60,052 nt of DNA from Mojavia pulchra JT2-VF2 (lineage in GTDB: Bacteria > Cyanobacteriota > Cyanobacteriia > Cyanobacteriales > Nostocaceae), in NCBI GenBank assembly GCA_019359325.1, contig JAHHHN010000034.1, forward strand, positions 1-60,052, given 5' to 3'. Of the stretch, positions 17,485 to 26,807 are shown piece after piece; the stretch's first letter is position 1; each line of letters opens with the position of its first letter. A program made the translations under genes and the position numbers. The notes beneath the pieces were generated by a model. It made no database searches. It saw only the letters and a list, made by a program, of their open reading frames with translations, and was not told the origin of the DNA.

Positions 17485-18024
17485 ATGACTTGGAACAACT
17501 TCTTACAGCCTGACTTGATTTTGGAAGGCTCAATTTTAAACCTAACACCAGATATTATCCAGCAGTATGGATTGAAGGGATTAGTGTTGGATGTGGATGA
17601 AACCTTAGTACCTATGAGAATAGGGTCAGCTTCACCAGAACTGCAACAGTGGGTGGAGCAAATCCGCAAATGTACTTTACTGTGTTTGGTGAGCAATAAC
17701 TTGAGTGAAGTCAGGATCGGTGGTATTGCCCGTTCTCTCAACTTACCTTATTACTTGGGTGCAGCCAAACCCTCACGCCGCAAAATCAGGGCAGCACTCA
17801 AAGCAATGAATTTACCAGTTCATCAAGTGGGGATGGTGGGCGATCGCTTGTTTACCGATGTCTTAGCTGGTAACCGTTTGGGAATGTTTACCATTTTGGT
17901 TGAACCGATTATCCATCCAGATGTAGCTCTGCGCTCTCATCCCATCCGAAATTTTGAAGTCTGGGTATCTGAAGCCTTGGGAGCCTCTATCAGCCCAAAA
18001 CATACAAAAATACATAAAGGTTGA
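17485..18024 (+). CDS. YqeG-family HAD phosphatase
   Basis: HAD subclass IIIA phosphatase of the YqeG type, about 179 residues from the ATG at 17485. Motif I is LDVDETLVP with the nucleophile Asp and acid/base Asp. Motif II is the Ser in LVSNN. Motif III is the Lys in AAKPSRR. Motif IV is GDRLFTDVLAGN. Some relatives dephosphorylate phosphatidylglycerophosphate; that role is plausible but not shown here. It lies between the ruvX/DUF3727 pair and proB on the same strand. An in-frame TTG at 17479 is an alternative start. Confidence 0.88.
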   Translation: MTWNNFLQPDLILEGSILNLTPDIIQQYGLKGLVLDVDETLVPMRIGSASPELQQWVEQIRKCTLLCLVSNNLSEVRIGGIARSLNLPYYLGAAKPSRRKIRAALKAMNLPVHQVGMVGDRLFTDVLAGNRLGMFTILVEPIIHPDVALRSHPIRNFEVWVSEALGASISPKHTKIHKG

Positions 18025-18158
18025 TATTTGTCTAAATAAGTAAATCTAAAGAAATGATTAAGGAATCATTATCAATGGCAAAAATCGGGGATCATAAGTA
18101 TTAATAACATGGGGTCAGCTAAAAAAGACCTTAGCCCATAGCAAATACATATAAAACC

Positions 18159-18200
18159 GTAAAGCGTCAGCCTTCACTTATAGAGGGTGTGGCGCTTTAC
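18159..18200 (+). terminator. Hairpin downstream of the YqeG gene
   Basis: GTAAAGCG (18159-18166) pairs with CGCTTTAC (18193-18200), followed by AATTTTAG. It lies 134 bases after the stop, within a 317-base gap before proB that shows nothing else. The 26-base loop makes it a moderate candidate. Confidence 0.4.
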
Positions 18201-18341
18201 AATTTTAGATGAGTACTGATTGCTGAGTGGTAATTTTGAGTTTTGACTATAAGTTGTAAATGTACAACTTTCTTCAACATCTCAATTGTGAATCCTCACC
18301 TTTGACTTCGTACTCAGGCTCAATATTTAGCACTATCGTCA

Positions 18342-19451
18342 ATGCCTCTAACGATTGTCGTCAAAATCGGCACTTCTAGCCTGACAAAACCAGAAACCGG
18401 ACAATTAGCACTTTCTACCATTGCAACTTTGGCGGAAACACTTTCTTATTTGAGACGCCAAGGTCATCGAGTGATTTTGGTTTCCTCTGGTGCTGTGGGG
18501 GTTGGTTGTGCGCGGTTGGGCTTAACTGAACGTCCCAAAGCGATCGCTCTCAAACAAGCAGTAGCAGCAGTGGGACAAGGACGATTAATGCGGGTTTACG
18601 ACGATTTATTTACCACCCTGCAACAGCCGATCGCTCAGGTTTTGTTAACTCGTAGCGACTTGGTACAGCGTAGCCGTTATCTCAATGTCTACAACACCTT
18701 TCAGGAACTATTGGGACTAGGAGTAATTCCCGTAGTGAATGAAAACGATACGGTAGCAGTAGACGAACTGAAATTTGGCGATAATGACACCCTTTCCGCA
18801 TTAGTTGCCAGTTTAGTAGAAGCAGATTGGCTATTTTTGCTCACCGATGTTGATAGATTGTACTCAGCCGATCCGCGTTCTGTACCCGATGCCCAGCCGA
18901 TTGCTTTGGTAAGCAGCATTAAAGAATTAGCACAATTACAGGTGCAAACAGGCTCTCAAGGCTCACAATGGGGTACTGGCGGTATGGTAACCAAAATTTC
19001 GGCTGCGAGAATTGCGATCGCGGCTGGCGTTCGCACTGTGATTACACAAGGGCGATTTCCTCACAATATCGAAAAAATCATACAAGGTGAAAAGCTAGGT
19101 ACTCACTTTGAACCGCAACCAGAACCAACTTCTGCACGCAAACGTTGGATAGCTTACGGCCTTGTGCCTGCTGGAAAATTATATTTAGATGCAGGTGCGA
19201 TCGCTGCAATCTCCCAAGCAGGTAAATCGTTGTTGGCTGCTGGTATTAAGGTAGTAGAAGGAGAGTTTGACACTCAAGAAGCCGTGCAACTATGTGATAG
19301 CAACGGTAACGAAATTGCTAGAGGACTCGTTAACTACAGCAGCAATGAACTGCAAAAGATTCGTGGGTATCATTCGCGGGAAATCTCTACAATTTTGGGC
19401 TATGCCGGGGCAGAAACTGTAGTTCACCGGGATAATTTAGTTTTAACTTAG
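18342..19451 (+). CDS. proB: Glutamate 5-kinase
   Basis: First step of proline synthesis: phosphorylates glutamate to gamma-glutamyl phosphate in the cytoplasm. The amino-acid kinase domain (about 1-250) has [10 protein letters not shown] at the N-terminus, [28 protein letters not shown] for substrate binding and [14 protein letters not shown]-terminal PUA domain (about 270-355) carries [19 protein letters not shown] and LVNYSSNEL. At 369 residues it is the usual PUA-containing form. proA is not adjacent. The ATG at 18342 opens directly with the conserved domain. Confidence 0.96.
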   Translation: MPLTIVVKIGTSSLTKPETGQLALSTIATLAETLSYLRRQGHRVILVSSGAVGVGCARLGLTERPKAIALKQAVAAVGQGRLMRVYDDLFTTLQQPIAQVLLTRSDLVQRSRYLNVYNTFQELLGLGVIPVVNENDTVAVDELKFGDNDTLSALVASLVEADWLFLLTDVDRLYSADPRSVPDAQPIALVSSIKELAQLQVQTGSQGSQWGTGGMVTKISAARIAIAAGVRTVITQGRFPHNIEKIIQGEKLGTHFEPQPEPTSARKRWIAYGLVPAGKLYLDAGAIAAISQAGKSLLAAGIKVVEGEFDTQEAVQLCDSNGNEIARGLVNYSSNELQKIRGYHSREISTILGYAGAETVVHRDNLVLT

Positions 19452-19573
19452 CATCTGCGAGATTAAAAGGGGCTGGCGATTGGGTATCGGGGAGAGGAGG
19501 AGAGACGAGTAGACTGGTTAAATTACATTTGGCTCTGAAAGCCTATATTCCTTGCTCAATCAAACTTACAAGC

Positions 19574-20323
19574 TTAAGTAGTACGTTTGTCCGAAGGGGA
19601 GAATTTCTGCTTAAAACCTAGCAGGCGATCGTATTCATTTTGGAGTACCCCATGACACTCACAGGAGATTTCTTCGAGTTTGTGATTGTCGAGAATTTGG
19701 ATTTTTTTTCGGCTGACTTGGATGACACCTGTATTTTGCAACTTGCCCAAGGTCTCAGTGACACCAGAGCGGCGCACGCCCAACATATGGGATATGAACT
19801 CTTGCGTCAGGGAGAATTTATCCGAGTGCATACGGTCTCTGACCTCAAGCAGCCAACGGGCACAGCGTTTTTCTATAGTGTGCAGGCGGTTGCAGGCGAC
19901 GTTCTGCGAAACCTGCGCGATGTAGGCCTGGGTGTATCTCAGCAATACGTCTCGCATCGTCTTGTTGCGGTCGAACTCGTACAGTAGTACCTCGGCACTG
20001 AGTCTCATAGCGCTACCTGAGACTTGGATGATATACTCGGTCTGCGTCGTCTCGTTCCCACCCATGAAGGCGTTGATTCCTACCATCTCGCGGCTGCCGA
20101 TCGCTCCAGATTCGGCCGTACTGCCGTCGCTCATTGTGATGGTAATCGAGATCAGACAGTCTATGGGAAAGTAGACATCCCGGATCACTTCGCCAGGGTG
20201 GTGCAGTATGTTGCCATATGAAAGCGATACCTGCTGCATATTTTTTTCGAGCCGTTCGTACACGTCACGAGGCAGAGCAGCCAGCAAAAGGTTGCTAGGA
20301 GCAGTATCAGTATCCTGCGGCAT
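19574..20323 (-). CDS. Crp/Fnr-family transcriptional regulator
   Basis: The 249-residue product has an N-terminal cyclic-nucleotide-binding fold (PGEVIRDVYFPIDCLISI, GAIGSREMVGINAFMGG) and a C-terminal winged helix with SLTQEFISHMLGVRRSGVTETLGKL. The canonical cAMP-binding RxS/T-containing loop is not evident, so it may sense something else or nothing. The start at 20323 is preferred over an upstream one because GGAGG lies 6 bases ahead (complement of 20330-20334). Codon use and GC content look clearly higher than in neighbouring genes, which hints at horizontal acquisition. Relatives with this IGSREMVG pattern are common in alphaproteobacteria and some cyanobacteria. Confidence 0.88.
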   Translation of the reverse strand: MPQDTDTAPSNLLLAALPRDVYERLEKNMQQVSLSYGNILHHPGEVIRDVYFPIDCLISITITMSDGSTAESGAIGSREMVGINAFMGGNETTQTEYIIQVSGSAMRLSAEVLLYEFDRNKTMRDVLLRYTQAYIAQVSQNVACNRLHTIEKRCARWLLEVRDRMHSDKFSLTQEFISHMLGVRRSGVTETLGKLQNTGVIQVSRKKIQILDNHKLEEISCECHGVLQNEYDRLLGFKQKFSPSDKRTT

Positions 20324-20443
20324 AATGAACCTCCTTGATTTCCGGGGAATGGATAAGCGTTGAAGTCCGCCCCATTGCACCATTTACTAAGTCTGTTAGA
20401 AACTTTGATTTTGGAGGGGCTAGGGATTAAATTATAAGTATTT

Positions 20444-21910
20444 TTACTGTAATAATACAAAATCGTAGCCAGTGCTAGAAGAGCAAGGCTTATTTGCGTC
20501 ACAAGGCTCAATTTTGACTAAAAATACTCCACCCTGGCGATCGCCTGATGAAGAAAACTGAATTTTACCCGTCGCTCCCATAGCCGAAAAATTAGGATTA
20601 GATAGCACCTTTTGCAACCCTTGGCGAGTGCTATCTTCTTTTAAACCAGCGATAATTACTTGCATTGCATCATAAGCTGTGGCAGTTCGCGGGCTTACCT
20701 CTCCACCCCAAAGTTTAGCAGCTTTCTCAGCAAAAGAATTACCTTTACTCATATTACGGTTAGCATCACGATGCCAAGGTACAGAGACTACCATCCCTTT
20801 GATATCTCCTTGCCCAAACTTTAAAATCTTTTCACCGTAGAGCTGTTGAGAACCAAAAAGTGCAAGTCTACCTCTATTCTCTTTCGCCACATCAAGAGCT
20901 GGATTGATATTAGTGATTCTGGGAATGAGAAGGATGGCTTCCGCTCCATCACTGATGGCCTTAGCAATAAAATTACTAGCTCTAAAATTTGCGGCTCCTA
21001 AATCGCAATCTGTACCAATAACTTTTCCCCCTGCTTTATTGATTAAATCACTATATTCTTGGACAATTTCTTGATTTGGTCTTTCCTGACTAGATGTTTC
21101 CTGACTGGTTCTAAATGATGAATCTCGGCAAATAGCTATATTAGTGCGGCGTTCTTTTTTAACAATATATTCAGCCAGAGCTTGATTAAAAATATTACGA
21201 TTGGGGCTGATATTAAAGACATATCTGGTATCCCCAAACAACTGTGCCTGATTTTGTCCAGGTTGATTTCTTCCACTACCTGGGGAAACTTTAACCAAGC
21301 TACTCTGTTTATAAATATTTTCGTTGCGACCAAAACCTACTACTGCAAGAAGATTGGAGTCTTTAGCCAATTCACTATCTATCTTTTCTAGCTCTCCAAA
21401 GTTATTCAAGCTGGCAATCTCAAGTTGCAATGGCATCCCATTAATACCTCCACTGCTATTAACTTCTTCTTGAGCTTGCGCTACTCCACGTAAAGTCTCT
21501 TTCGCTTCATTCAGGCTACTACCAATTGGTGCAATTACAGCTACTTTCAAGGCTTTCGATTTACCTACTTTGGCGTTATTCAAATAAATCAAAGTCTCTG
21601 GATCATTACGCTTGCTTTGCAGAGATGCTTGAAATTTAATGATAGCTGTACCAAAATCTTCAGCTTTAAAAGCGTTTACCCCAGCTTCTTTCTCATCTGT
21701 TTTATCTGCCGTTACCAAAATTTTTTCACCCATACTCATCCATTCGAGAGAGGATGCGATCGGCAATACAGGTGACACCATCGAAGGTGTTGAAGGTGTT
21801 GTTACTGGTTTAGAAGCAACTTTACTTACCAACCATAAAATAACTGCTACCATAACTCCAGCAAGCCCTAGAGAGATAAGCAACCGAATATTCTCATCCT
21901 TATGTGGCAT
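20444..21910 (-). CDS. Membrane-anchored periplasmic ligand-binding protein (branched-chain amino-acid type)
   Basis: The 488-residue product has a transmembrane helix at about 9-28, a short helical TPR-like stretch (EAGVNAFKAEDFGTAIIKFQ) and then a type-I periplasmic binding protein domain (about 115-485). Visible motifs are LKVAVIAPIG, GVAQAQEEVNSSGGINGMPL, LLAVVGFGRN and GGEVSPRTATAYDAMQVI. No permease or ATPase gene is nearby. Instead the gene lies 77 bases downstream of a Ser/Thr kinase gene on the same strand. In other cyanobacteria the two are sometimes fused as one protein. It therefore probably reports a ligand to the kinase rather than feeding a transporter (inference). Confidence 0.88.
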   Translation of the reverse strand: MPHKDENIRLLISLGLAGVMVAVILWLVSKVASKPVTTPSTPSMVSPVLPIASSLEWMSMGEKILVTADKTDEKEAGVNAFKAEDFGTAIIKFQASLQSKRNDPETLIYLNNAKVGKSKALKVAVIAPIGSSLNEAKETLRGVAQAQEEVNSSGGINGMPLQLEIASLNNFGELEKIDSELAKDSNLLAVVGFGRNENIYKQSSLVKVSPGSGRNQPGQNQAQLFGDTRYVFNISPNRNIFNQALAEYIVKKERRTNIAICRDSSFRTSQETSSQERPNQEIVQEYSDLINKAGGKVIGTDCDLGAANFRASNFIAKAISDGAEAILLIPRITNINPALDVAKENRGRLALFGSQQLYGEKILKFGQGDIKGMVVSVPWHRDANRNMSKGNSFAEKAAKLWGGEVSPRTATAYDAMQVIIAGLKEDSTRQGLQKVLSNPNFSAMGATGKIQFSSSGDRQGGVFLVKIEPCDANKPCSSSTGYDFVLLQ

Positions 21911-21987
21911 AAATAACTACCTCGATTCATTAGGCTTAGGTAAAATTTCTCTAAAAACAGTTGTAAAAAAGTAAAATAAATTATAAA

Positions 21988-23355
21988 TCAAAAAAACTTA
22001 GTAATTAATTTGTCTACGAGTTGGGATGTGCCCATCAGAATAAATGCCAATAAACCAGCAAGTGTCACTAATAAGACTACAATTATCAATCCATTTGTTC
22101 CAGATTGCAAAGGATTATTTATTTGCCAATTATGGGCTACAAAGACAATGAATAAATTTGTAATTACTGCAATAATAAACAAATAAATCTTTTCAAACAA
22201 AGATCGAGATTGAGTAAAGACTACAGCCCCTAAAATTAGGAACCATAATCCAGAACTAATCAAAGTAGTTCCTAAAAAACTCAGTAGGACAATAGCCAAA
22301 AACGAACTACCTGTACTTGCAATCACAACCCCAGGCAATAATTTCTTCATTGAGAATTGGGGGAGATATGAAGTATGTTGTTGAACTGGTGTCTGTGGCG
22401 GTGATATTCGCTGTGGTGAAATTATTGTCTGAAGCACACTCCAATGTGCATCTGTCTGAGAATTCAAGTCTTGTAAAACTTCCTTTGCTGACTGATAACG
22501 CTGTTCATGATTTTCTAGCAGTAACTTATCAAGAATTTGCCCTAATGCTTCACTGATTGGTTGCGTCATTTGGCTTCGCCACTTATTAGTCCAGCTAAAG
22601 CCTTGTCTCATCCATAGCTGGGATGGAGGAACATTAGTCAGCAGATAAAAACAAGCTATTCCCAAACTGTAGAGATCGCTAGCAGGGTAAGCTTCCCCAA
22701 ACTGAATTTGTTCAATTGGTGCATACCCCAAAGAACCAATAATTGTCCCTGGTGTAGTGTTTATGGTTTCCGTCTTTTGTTTAGATACACCAAAATCAAT
22801 CAGCACCAACTTACGATCATGTTGACGGCGAATAATATTTTCAGGCTTAATATCTCGGTGAATCACCTGTTGCTGATGTATTAGTTCCAGCACAGGTAAT
22901 AAATCACTCAATAGTTGTCGAATTTTGATTTCATTAAATACTCCCTGCTGTTTTAACTCCTGCAACAAATTTTGCCCTTCTATTAATTCCTGTACTAAAT
23001 ATAAATAGTCATCTTCTTTAAAATAGCCAAACAGTGTTGGAATTTGGTCATGTTTCCCCAGTTCTTGCAGACGTTTTGCTTCTCGCTCAAACAACTCAGT
23101 TGCTTTTTTTTGGGCTTCACTACCGCCACCACCATAAAATTGACCACGAATTAGCTGTTTAACAACACATTGTTCATTCAGCTTGTCTATATCTTCTGCC
23201 AGATAAGTACGTGCAAAACCCCCTCTACCTAATGGTTGGATAATGCGGTAACGATTTCTTAGCCGCGATACCAATCCTGTTCCACAACTGAGACAAAAGT
23301 TTGAACCATCAGGATTTTGGGGATTAGGACAATCAGGATTTAGGCAGCAGATCAT
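21988..23355 (-). CDS. Ser/Thr protein kinase with Cys-rich head and membrane tail
   Basis: Residues 1-30 hold two Cys pairs (CLNPDCPNP and FCLSCG), a zinc-ribbon-like head as in SpkB-type cyanobacterial kinases. The kinase domain (about 35-300) has GRGGFARTYLA, the VAIK-type Lys in CVVKQL, HRDIKPENII and LIDFG, so it should be active. APIEQ stands where APE is usual. The C-terminal 110 residues contain about four hydrophobic segments, so it is membrane-bound with a cytoplasmic kinase. It precedes the gene for the ligand-binding protein with a 77-base gap. The pair probably forms a split receptor. Confidence 0.92.
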   Translation of the reverse strand: MICCLNPDCPNPQNPDGSNFCLSCGTGLVSRLRNRYRIIQPLGRGGFARTYLAEDIDKLNEQCVVKQLIRGQFYGGGGSEAQKKATELFEREAKRLQELGKHDQIPTLFGYFKEDDYLYLVQELIEGQNLLQELKQQGVFNEIKIRQLLSDLLPVLELIHQQQVIHRDIKPENIIRRQHDRKLVLIDFGVSKQKTETINTTPGTIIGSLGYAPIEQIQFGEAYPASDLYSLGIACFYLLTNVPPSQLWMRQGFSWTNKWRSQMTQPISEALGQILDKLLLENHEQRYQSAKEVLQDLNSQTDAHWSVLQTIISPQRISPPQTPVQQHTSYLPQFSMKKLLPGVVIASTGSSFLAIVLLSFLGTTLISSGLWFLILGAVVFTQSRSLFEKIYLFIIAVITNLFIVFVAHNWQINNPLQSGTNGLIIVVLLVTLAGLLAFILMGTSQLVDKLITKFF

Positions 23356-23506
23356 ATAATTATCGCTGTCATTTTATTAACAATTAAAATATACCTTAAA
23401 TTCACTTGCTGCCTGGGGTTGACTTATTTTTTACTAATAATTCTTATAGTTTTACTTCTATCTGTACAGATAAAAATAGTTAGGTTATTGTTGCTGCCGA
23501 ACTTTT

Positions 23507-24466
23507 CTATTTAGCTATTGCGAATTCAGCTAAAGCAACAGCACCCCATAATGGCGCATCATCACCTAACGCCGCAGGAATAATTTCAAAATCAACTTCA
23601 AGTAGCGCTGTCTCCCGCGCCACCTGGCATAAAACTTCCCACCATCGAGTTCCTGCCTTGGTTACGCTCCCACCTAAGATAAACAATTGCGGGTTCACCA
23701 AATTTGCCACATTGCCAATACCCACACCCAGCGCCCAAGCAGATTTTTGCAAAATCTCCTGAGCCAAATCATCTCCAGCCGCCGCAGCTTCACTTACCAA
23801 CTGCCCTGTTAGTAACTCTAAATTATCCTGTACCAAACCCCTCAATATCTTTCCTGGTGTACGTCTTGGCAGTTCTGCTAATACTTCCCGTGCATTTTGG
23901 GCAATATATGGCCCCGAAGCTAAACGTTCCACACATCCGCGTTTACCACACAAACATACTGGCCCAGCAGGATCTACAACTATGTGTCCAATTTCGCCAG
24001 CCATACCACCTGCGCCCCGCCAAGGCTTACCATTGAGTATCCAACCACCACCCACGCCAGTGCTGACAGTGATGTAAAACAGGCTATCGTATCCTTGACC
24101 TGCACCAAAGCGATGTTCACCCAAAGCCGCAACATTGGCATCATTATCTACATAAGCAGGAACACCAAATTCTGCTTCTAGCAAGTTTTTGAGGGGAATA
24201 TTTTCCCAACCAGCAACATGATGAGAGAGTCGCACTGTTCCAGTGGTGGCGTCTACTGGCCCTCCAAAGCTGACACCAATTGCAGTGGGTTTTGTACCTT
24301 GCAGCAAAGAGTGAATGAGCGATCGCATAATTTCTAAATCAGTGTTAGCATTTGCATTCACTGGAGAAAAGCGTCGTTCATAACGCAGCCATTGTCTGGA
24401 ACCAACATTTACCGTCGCTGCTGCTAGCTTAGTACCGCCAAAGTCGAGAGCTAATATCAAGGTCAC
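23507..24466 (-). CDS. ROK-family sugar kinase (glucokinase-like)
   Basis: The 319-residue product opens with LALDFGGTKLAAA, the ASKHA ATP-binding motif, and has VGVGGGWILNGKPWRG-like STGVGGG near residue 135. The ROK zinc signature GEIGHIVVDP...CLCGKRGCVE lies at about 157-180. The catalytic Asp is in YVDNDANVAAL. Members phosphorylate glucose or N-acetyl sugars, or act as repressors; there is no N-terminal HTH, so a kinase role is likely. GTG at 24466 is the start, with GGAG about 11 bases upstream. It is the first gene of the leftward group that includes the kinase pair, but a 150-base gap separates them. Confidence 0.92.
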   Translation of the reverse strand: MTLILALDFGGTKLAAATVNVGSRQWLRYERRFSPVNANANTDLEIMRSLIHSLLQGTKPTAIGVSFGGPVDATTGTVRLSHHVAGWENIPLKNLLEAEFGVPAYVDNDANVAALGEHRFGAGQGYDSLFYITVSTGVGGGWILNGKPWRGAGGMAGEIGHIVVDPAGPVCLCGKRGCVERLASGPYIAQNAREVLAELPRRTPGKILRGLVQDNLELLTGQLVSEAAAAGDDLAQEILQKSAWALGVGIGNVANLVNPQLFILGGSVTKAGTRWWEVLCQVARETALLEVDFEIIPAALGDDAPLWGAVALAEFAIAK

Positions 24467-24576
24467 AGTTTTTTATACTCCTGCTGCACATCACGATAGG
24501 TAGTTTCTTTCTTGAGAAAGATGTTTGTGTTCAAGATAAATTCAACACTAGAGAAAACTACATAATTTAGCAACTC

Positions 24577-24816
24577 ATGACTGCTGATCAATCACAACCA
24601 CTCATTGATTTTTCTAACGCCAAAGAACCACCTCGCTCTCTTAATCTCGATCAACAAGAGGCTCCTCCTATTGAACCAGAAGAAGTTAGCGGTCAAATCA
24701 AACAAGATCCCTTGCCTGATGATTTCAATCGCCAACCAGAAACTGTTGGTGAGCGCCAAATGATTGTTGCTAATATTCCTGGAGCACCTACTAATTTAAA
24801 TGACGCTCATGACTAA
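24577..24816 (+). CDS. Small acidic Pro-rich protein, unknown
   Basis: A 79-residue hydrophilic protein rich in Pro, Asp, Glu and Gln, with no membrane segment and probably disordered. The C-terminal half (RQPETVGERQMIVANIPGAPTNL) looks like a short conserved motif region. The function is unknown. Its 3' end overlaps the convergent Mut7-C gene by 26 bases, so antisense effects on either message are possible. It is divergent from the ROK kinase gene. Confidence 0.6.
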   Translation: MTADQSQPLIDFSNAKEPPRSLNLDQQEAPPIEPEEVSGQIKQDPLPDDFNRQPETVGERQMIVANIPGAPTNLNDAHD

Positions 24817-25570
24817 ATTCCTCACCTTTTCCTGAGTCAAGCACTCCATGAATAAACTGTTGCAAACGTTCATAATGCGTCCCTTGCCAATAAATTTGAG
24901 CGCAGTCTTGGCAGCGATGAAATTCATGATTTTGCAATTGCACACTTTCTGGCAGTTGATCAATTATGCTTTCCTTCGCTACAGTTTCTAGTAATCCATT
25001 GCAACGCAAACATCGTTGAAAAGGTGATACTAACTTAAACAAGTCGAAGCGCCGTAACACTTCGATGATTTGCTGCTGAGGGTTAGTACTTCTGACGTAA
25101 TAGCCATAGGTTACTAAACTACGCATTAATAAACCCTTGTCACGAGTCAAAAGAATCCGCAGCTGTTTATGGGAGATAGCAGCTAATTCTTCATCCTCAT
25201 AGTCATTGCGGTATAACGTATCAAAGCCTAGCAATCTTAAAGATGTTGCTAGCTTGCCTAAATGAATATCTATAACGAAGCGAATGATACTGAGCGGTTT
25301 TGGGCGAACAGATATTGCTGGTGTAGTGATAGCAGTTGCCGAAATGGGATAGACATTGATAGTATCACCATCCTGCACGATATAAGAAAAATCCACACAT
25401 TTATCGTTTACTTTTATACAATCAACTTCTGGATGAGGGACACCTAGACTTTCAATCATGTCCTTAATTGAGGCTCTCTCCCCAAAAGAATGGCATATCC
25501 TCACCTGCCTTTTATACCGTGGTAAAAAATCATTTAATTCTGCATAAAAATAAAAAGATGCTACAGCCAT
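24791..25570 (-). CDS. Mut7-C RNase domain protein with ubiquitin-like N-terminus
   Basis: Residues 1-80 resemble the Mut7-C ubiquitin/ThiS-like fold (FYFYAELNDFLP ... VQDGDTINVYPI). Residues about 95-245 are the Mut7-C PIN-like RNase domain: FVIDIHLGKLATSLRLLGFDTLY with catalytic Asp residues and LLTRDKGLLMRSL. A zinc ribbon follows with CLRCNG and CQDCAQIYW. Proteins of this layout are widespread in cyanobacteria; the RNA target is unknown. The ATG at 25570 is the only reasonable start. It is convergent and overlapping with the small gene upstream in coordinates. Confidence 0.88.
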   Translation of the reverse strand: MAVASFYFYAELNDFLPRYKRQVRICHSFGERASIKDMIESLGVPHPEVDCIKVNDKCVDFSYIVQDGDTINVYPISATAITTPAISVRPKPLSIIRFVIDIHLGKLATSLRLLGFDTLYRNDYEDEELAAISHKQLRILLTRDKGLLMRSLVTYGYYVRSTNPQQQIIEVLRRFDLFKLVSPFQRCLRCNGLLETVAKESIIDQLPESVQLQNHEFHRCQDCAQIYWQGTHYERLQQFIHGVLDSGKGEEFSHERHLN

Positions 25571-26190
25571 AACTACATAACGTTGAATGATTCATTAGTT
25601 AATGGTTAATAGGCGATCGCTAGGCACTATTGTCTCATTACCTGCTTCTCCACCGTAATTAAAGGGATTGCTTTAAAATTCGGTGATGCAACATTTTGTA
25701 ACTATTGAGAAAAATTATCTTTTGGATAGAAACTGCCAATTCTGGCTGCTGCCAGCATTTACAGTCATTAATTAGTTGTTAACCCTAGTTTAATCAGAGT
25801 GCAAAATGTCAAAAAATTTAGTAAAATTTATATAGATTAACCAATACTTGCATTTGTTATTTACTTCAGCTACAGTCAAGGCAAGTAGCTATAAGCAAAA
25901 CCTGGTGTATTCTTTAAGAGCTTAGGCGAGGGAAAACGGTGAATATTAAATTTAAAGTCAAAATATATCAGAAAAAATTGTAATCTCTGTCGAAAAACAG
26001 ATTTATACAAGTAAGTTTTAGATAATTATTTACTAACAGTAACTGGTGTTTATTGTTAACTTGTACCTTTAGCTCTTTAAGTATTAAACTACTTAATCAG
26101 ATTTAGCTAAAATTTATTTTTTTCTAAACTAATTGAGAAAAATTCGCAATATATACTGGAAGAGAGATAAATTAAAAGCACGTAACGCCA
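25571..26190. other. 620-bp AT-rich intergenic region
   Basis: No coding frame, tRNA or clear hairpin is seen. One HIP1 octamer lies near 25614. The last 150 bases before the next gene are very AT-rich and should contain its promoter, but no sure -10/-35 pair could be fixed by eye. Confidence 0.5.
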
Positions 26191-26688
26191 ATGAAAGCAC
26201 ACACTTTTAAACAAGAATTGCTAAATGACTTTTTGGAAGTAGATTGCCAAAATGGTATTGACTTTCAAAAATTGTTAGTTATACAACTACATCCCTTACA
26301 AAAGTGGCCTAAAAATGTGCCCATAGGTGAACACATAAGGGCTGTAAATAGTTATATAGGTTATTTAATTAAAAAATTAAATAACCTAAATTTTCGTCAA
26401 ATATGTGACTGTAATATCAGCTACTTTGTTAATTTAAGTAAACTGGCTGCACGATACTTTTTATGCTCTTGTGCAGGAGTCAATATATTCTACTATGGCT
26501 CTCTAGCCAAGTATAGACAAGGTTGGCTTCAGCAATTAAAACGTTCTCGACTTCTTAACGATAAGCGATACAAAATTAACTTTGTCGCTACGCAAGAAGC
26601 TTTAGCAAGCTTATCTTTAACTCTTGTGGAGAATTTATTAACCGGAAAGACGTTTATTAGGAATGAATGTTATAAAGTGGCTACCTAG
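26191..26688 (+). CDS. Hypothetical protein, Cys-containing helical
   Basis: The 165-residue product is basic and mainly helical, with several Cys residues (DCQNG, QICDCNIS, FLCSCAG). There is no signal peptide and no family I recognise. The C-terminal half (WLQQLKRSRLLNDKRYKINFVATQ) is Arg/Lys-rich. It lies 119 bases upstream of the sucrase/ferredoxin-like gene on the same strand, so the two may share a transcript. CxC clusters next to a predicted iron-sulfur thioredoxin-like protein could mean a redox link, but this is only a guess. Confidence 0.7.
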   Translation: MKAHTFKQELLNDFLEVDCQNGIDFQKLLVIQLHPLQKWPKNVPIGEHIRAVNSYIGYLIKKLNNLNFRQICDCNISYFVNLSKLAARYFLCSCAGVNIFYYGSLAKYRQGWLQQLKRSRLLNDKRYKINFVATQEALASLSLTLVENLLTGKTFIRNECYKVAT

Positions 26689-26807
26689 TTTGAGCCAGGA
26701 AATTCATTTGTTTCTGGTTATTGCGTTTATTAGAAGCTATTGTAGCTGACATCACAATTTTACTTTGTCATAAACTTGTTCATAAAAATAACATTTGAGA
26801 AAGCTAG

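Noticed and set aside
20444-21910. Component of an amino-acid ABC transporter
   Set aside because: No permease or ATPase gene is nearby and the protein carries its own transmembrane anchor next to a kinase gene.
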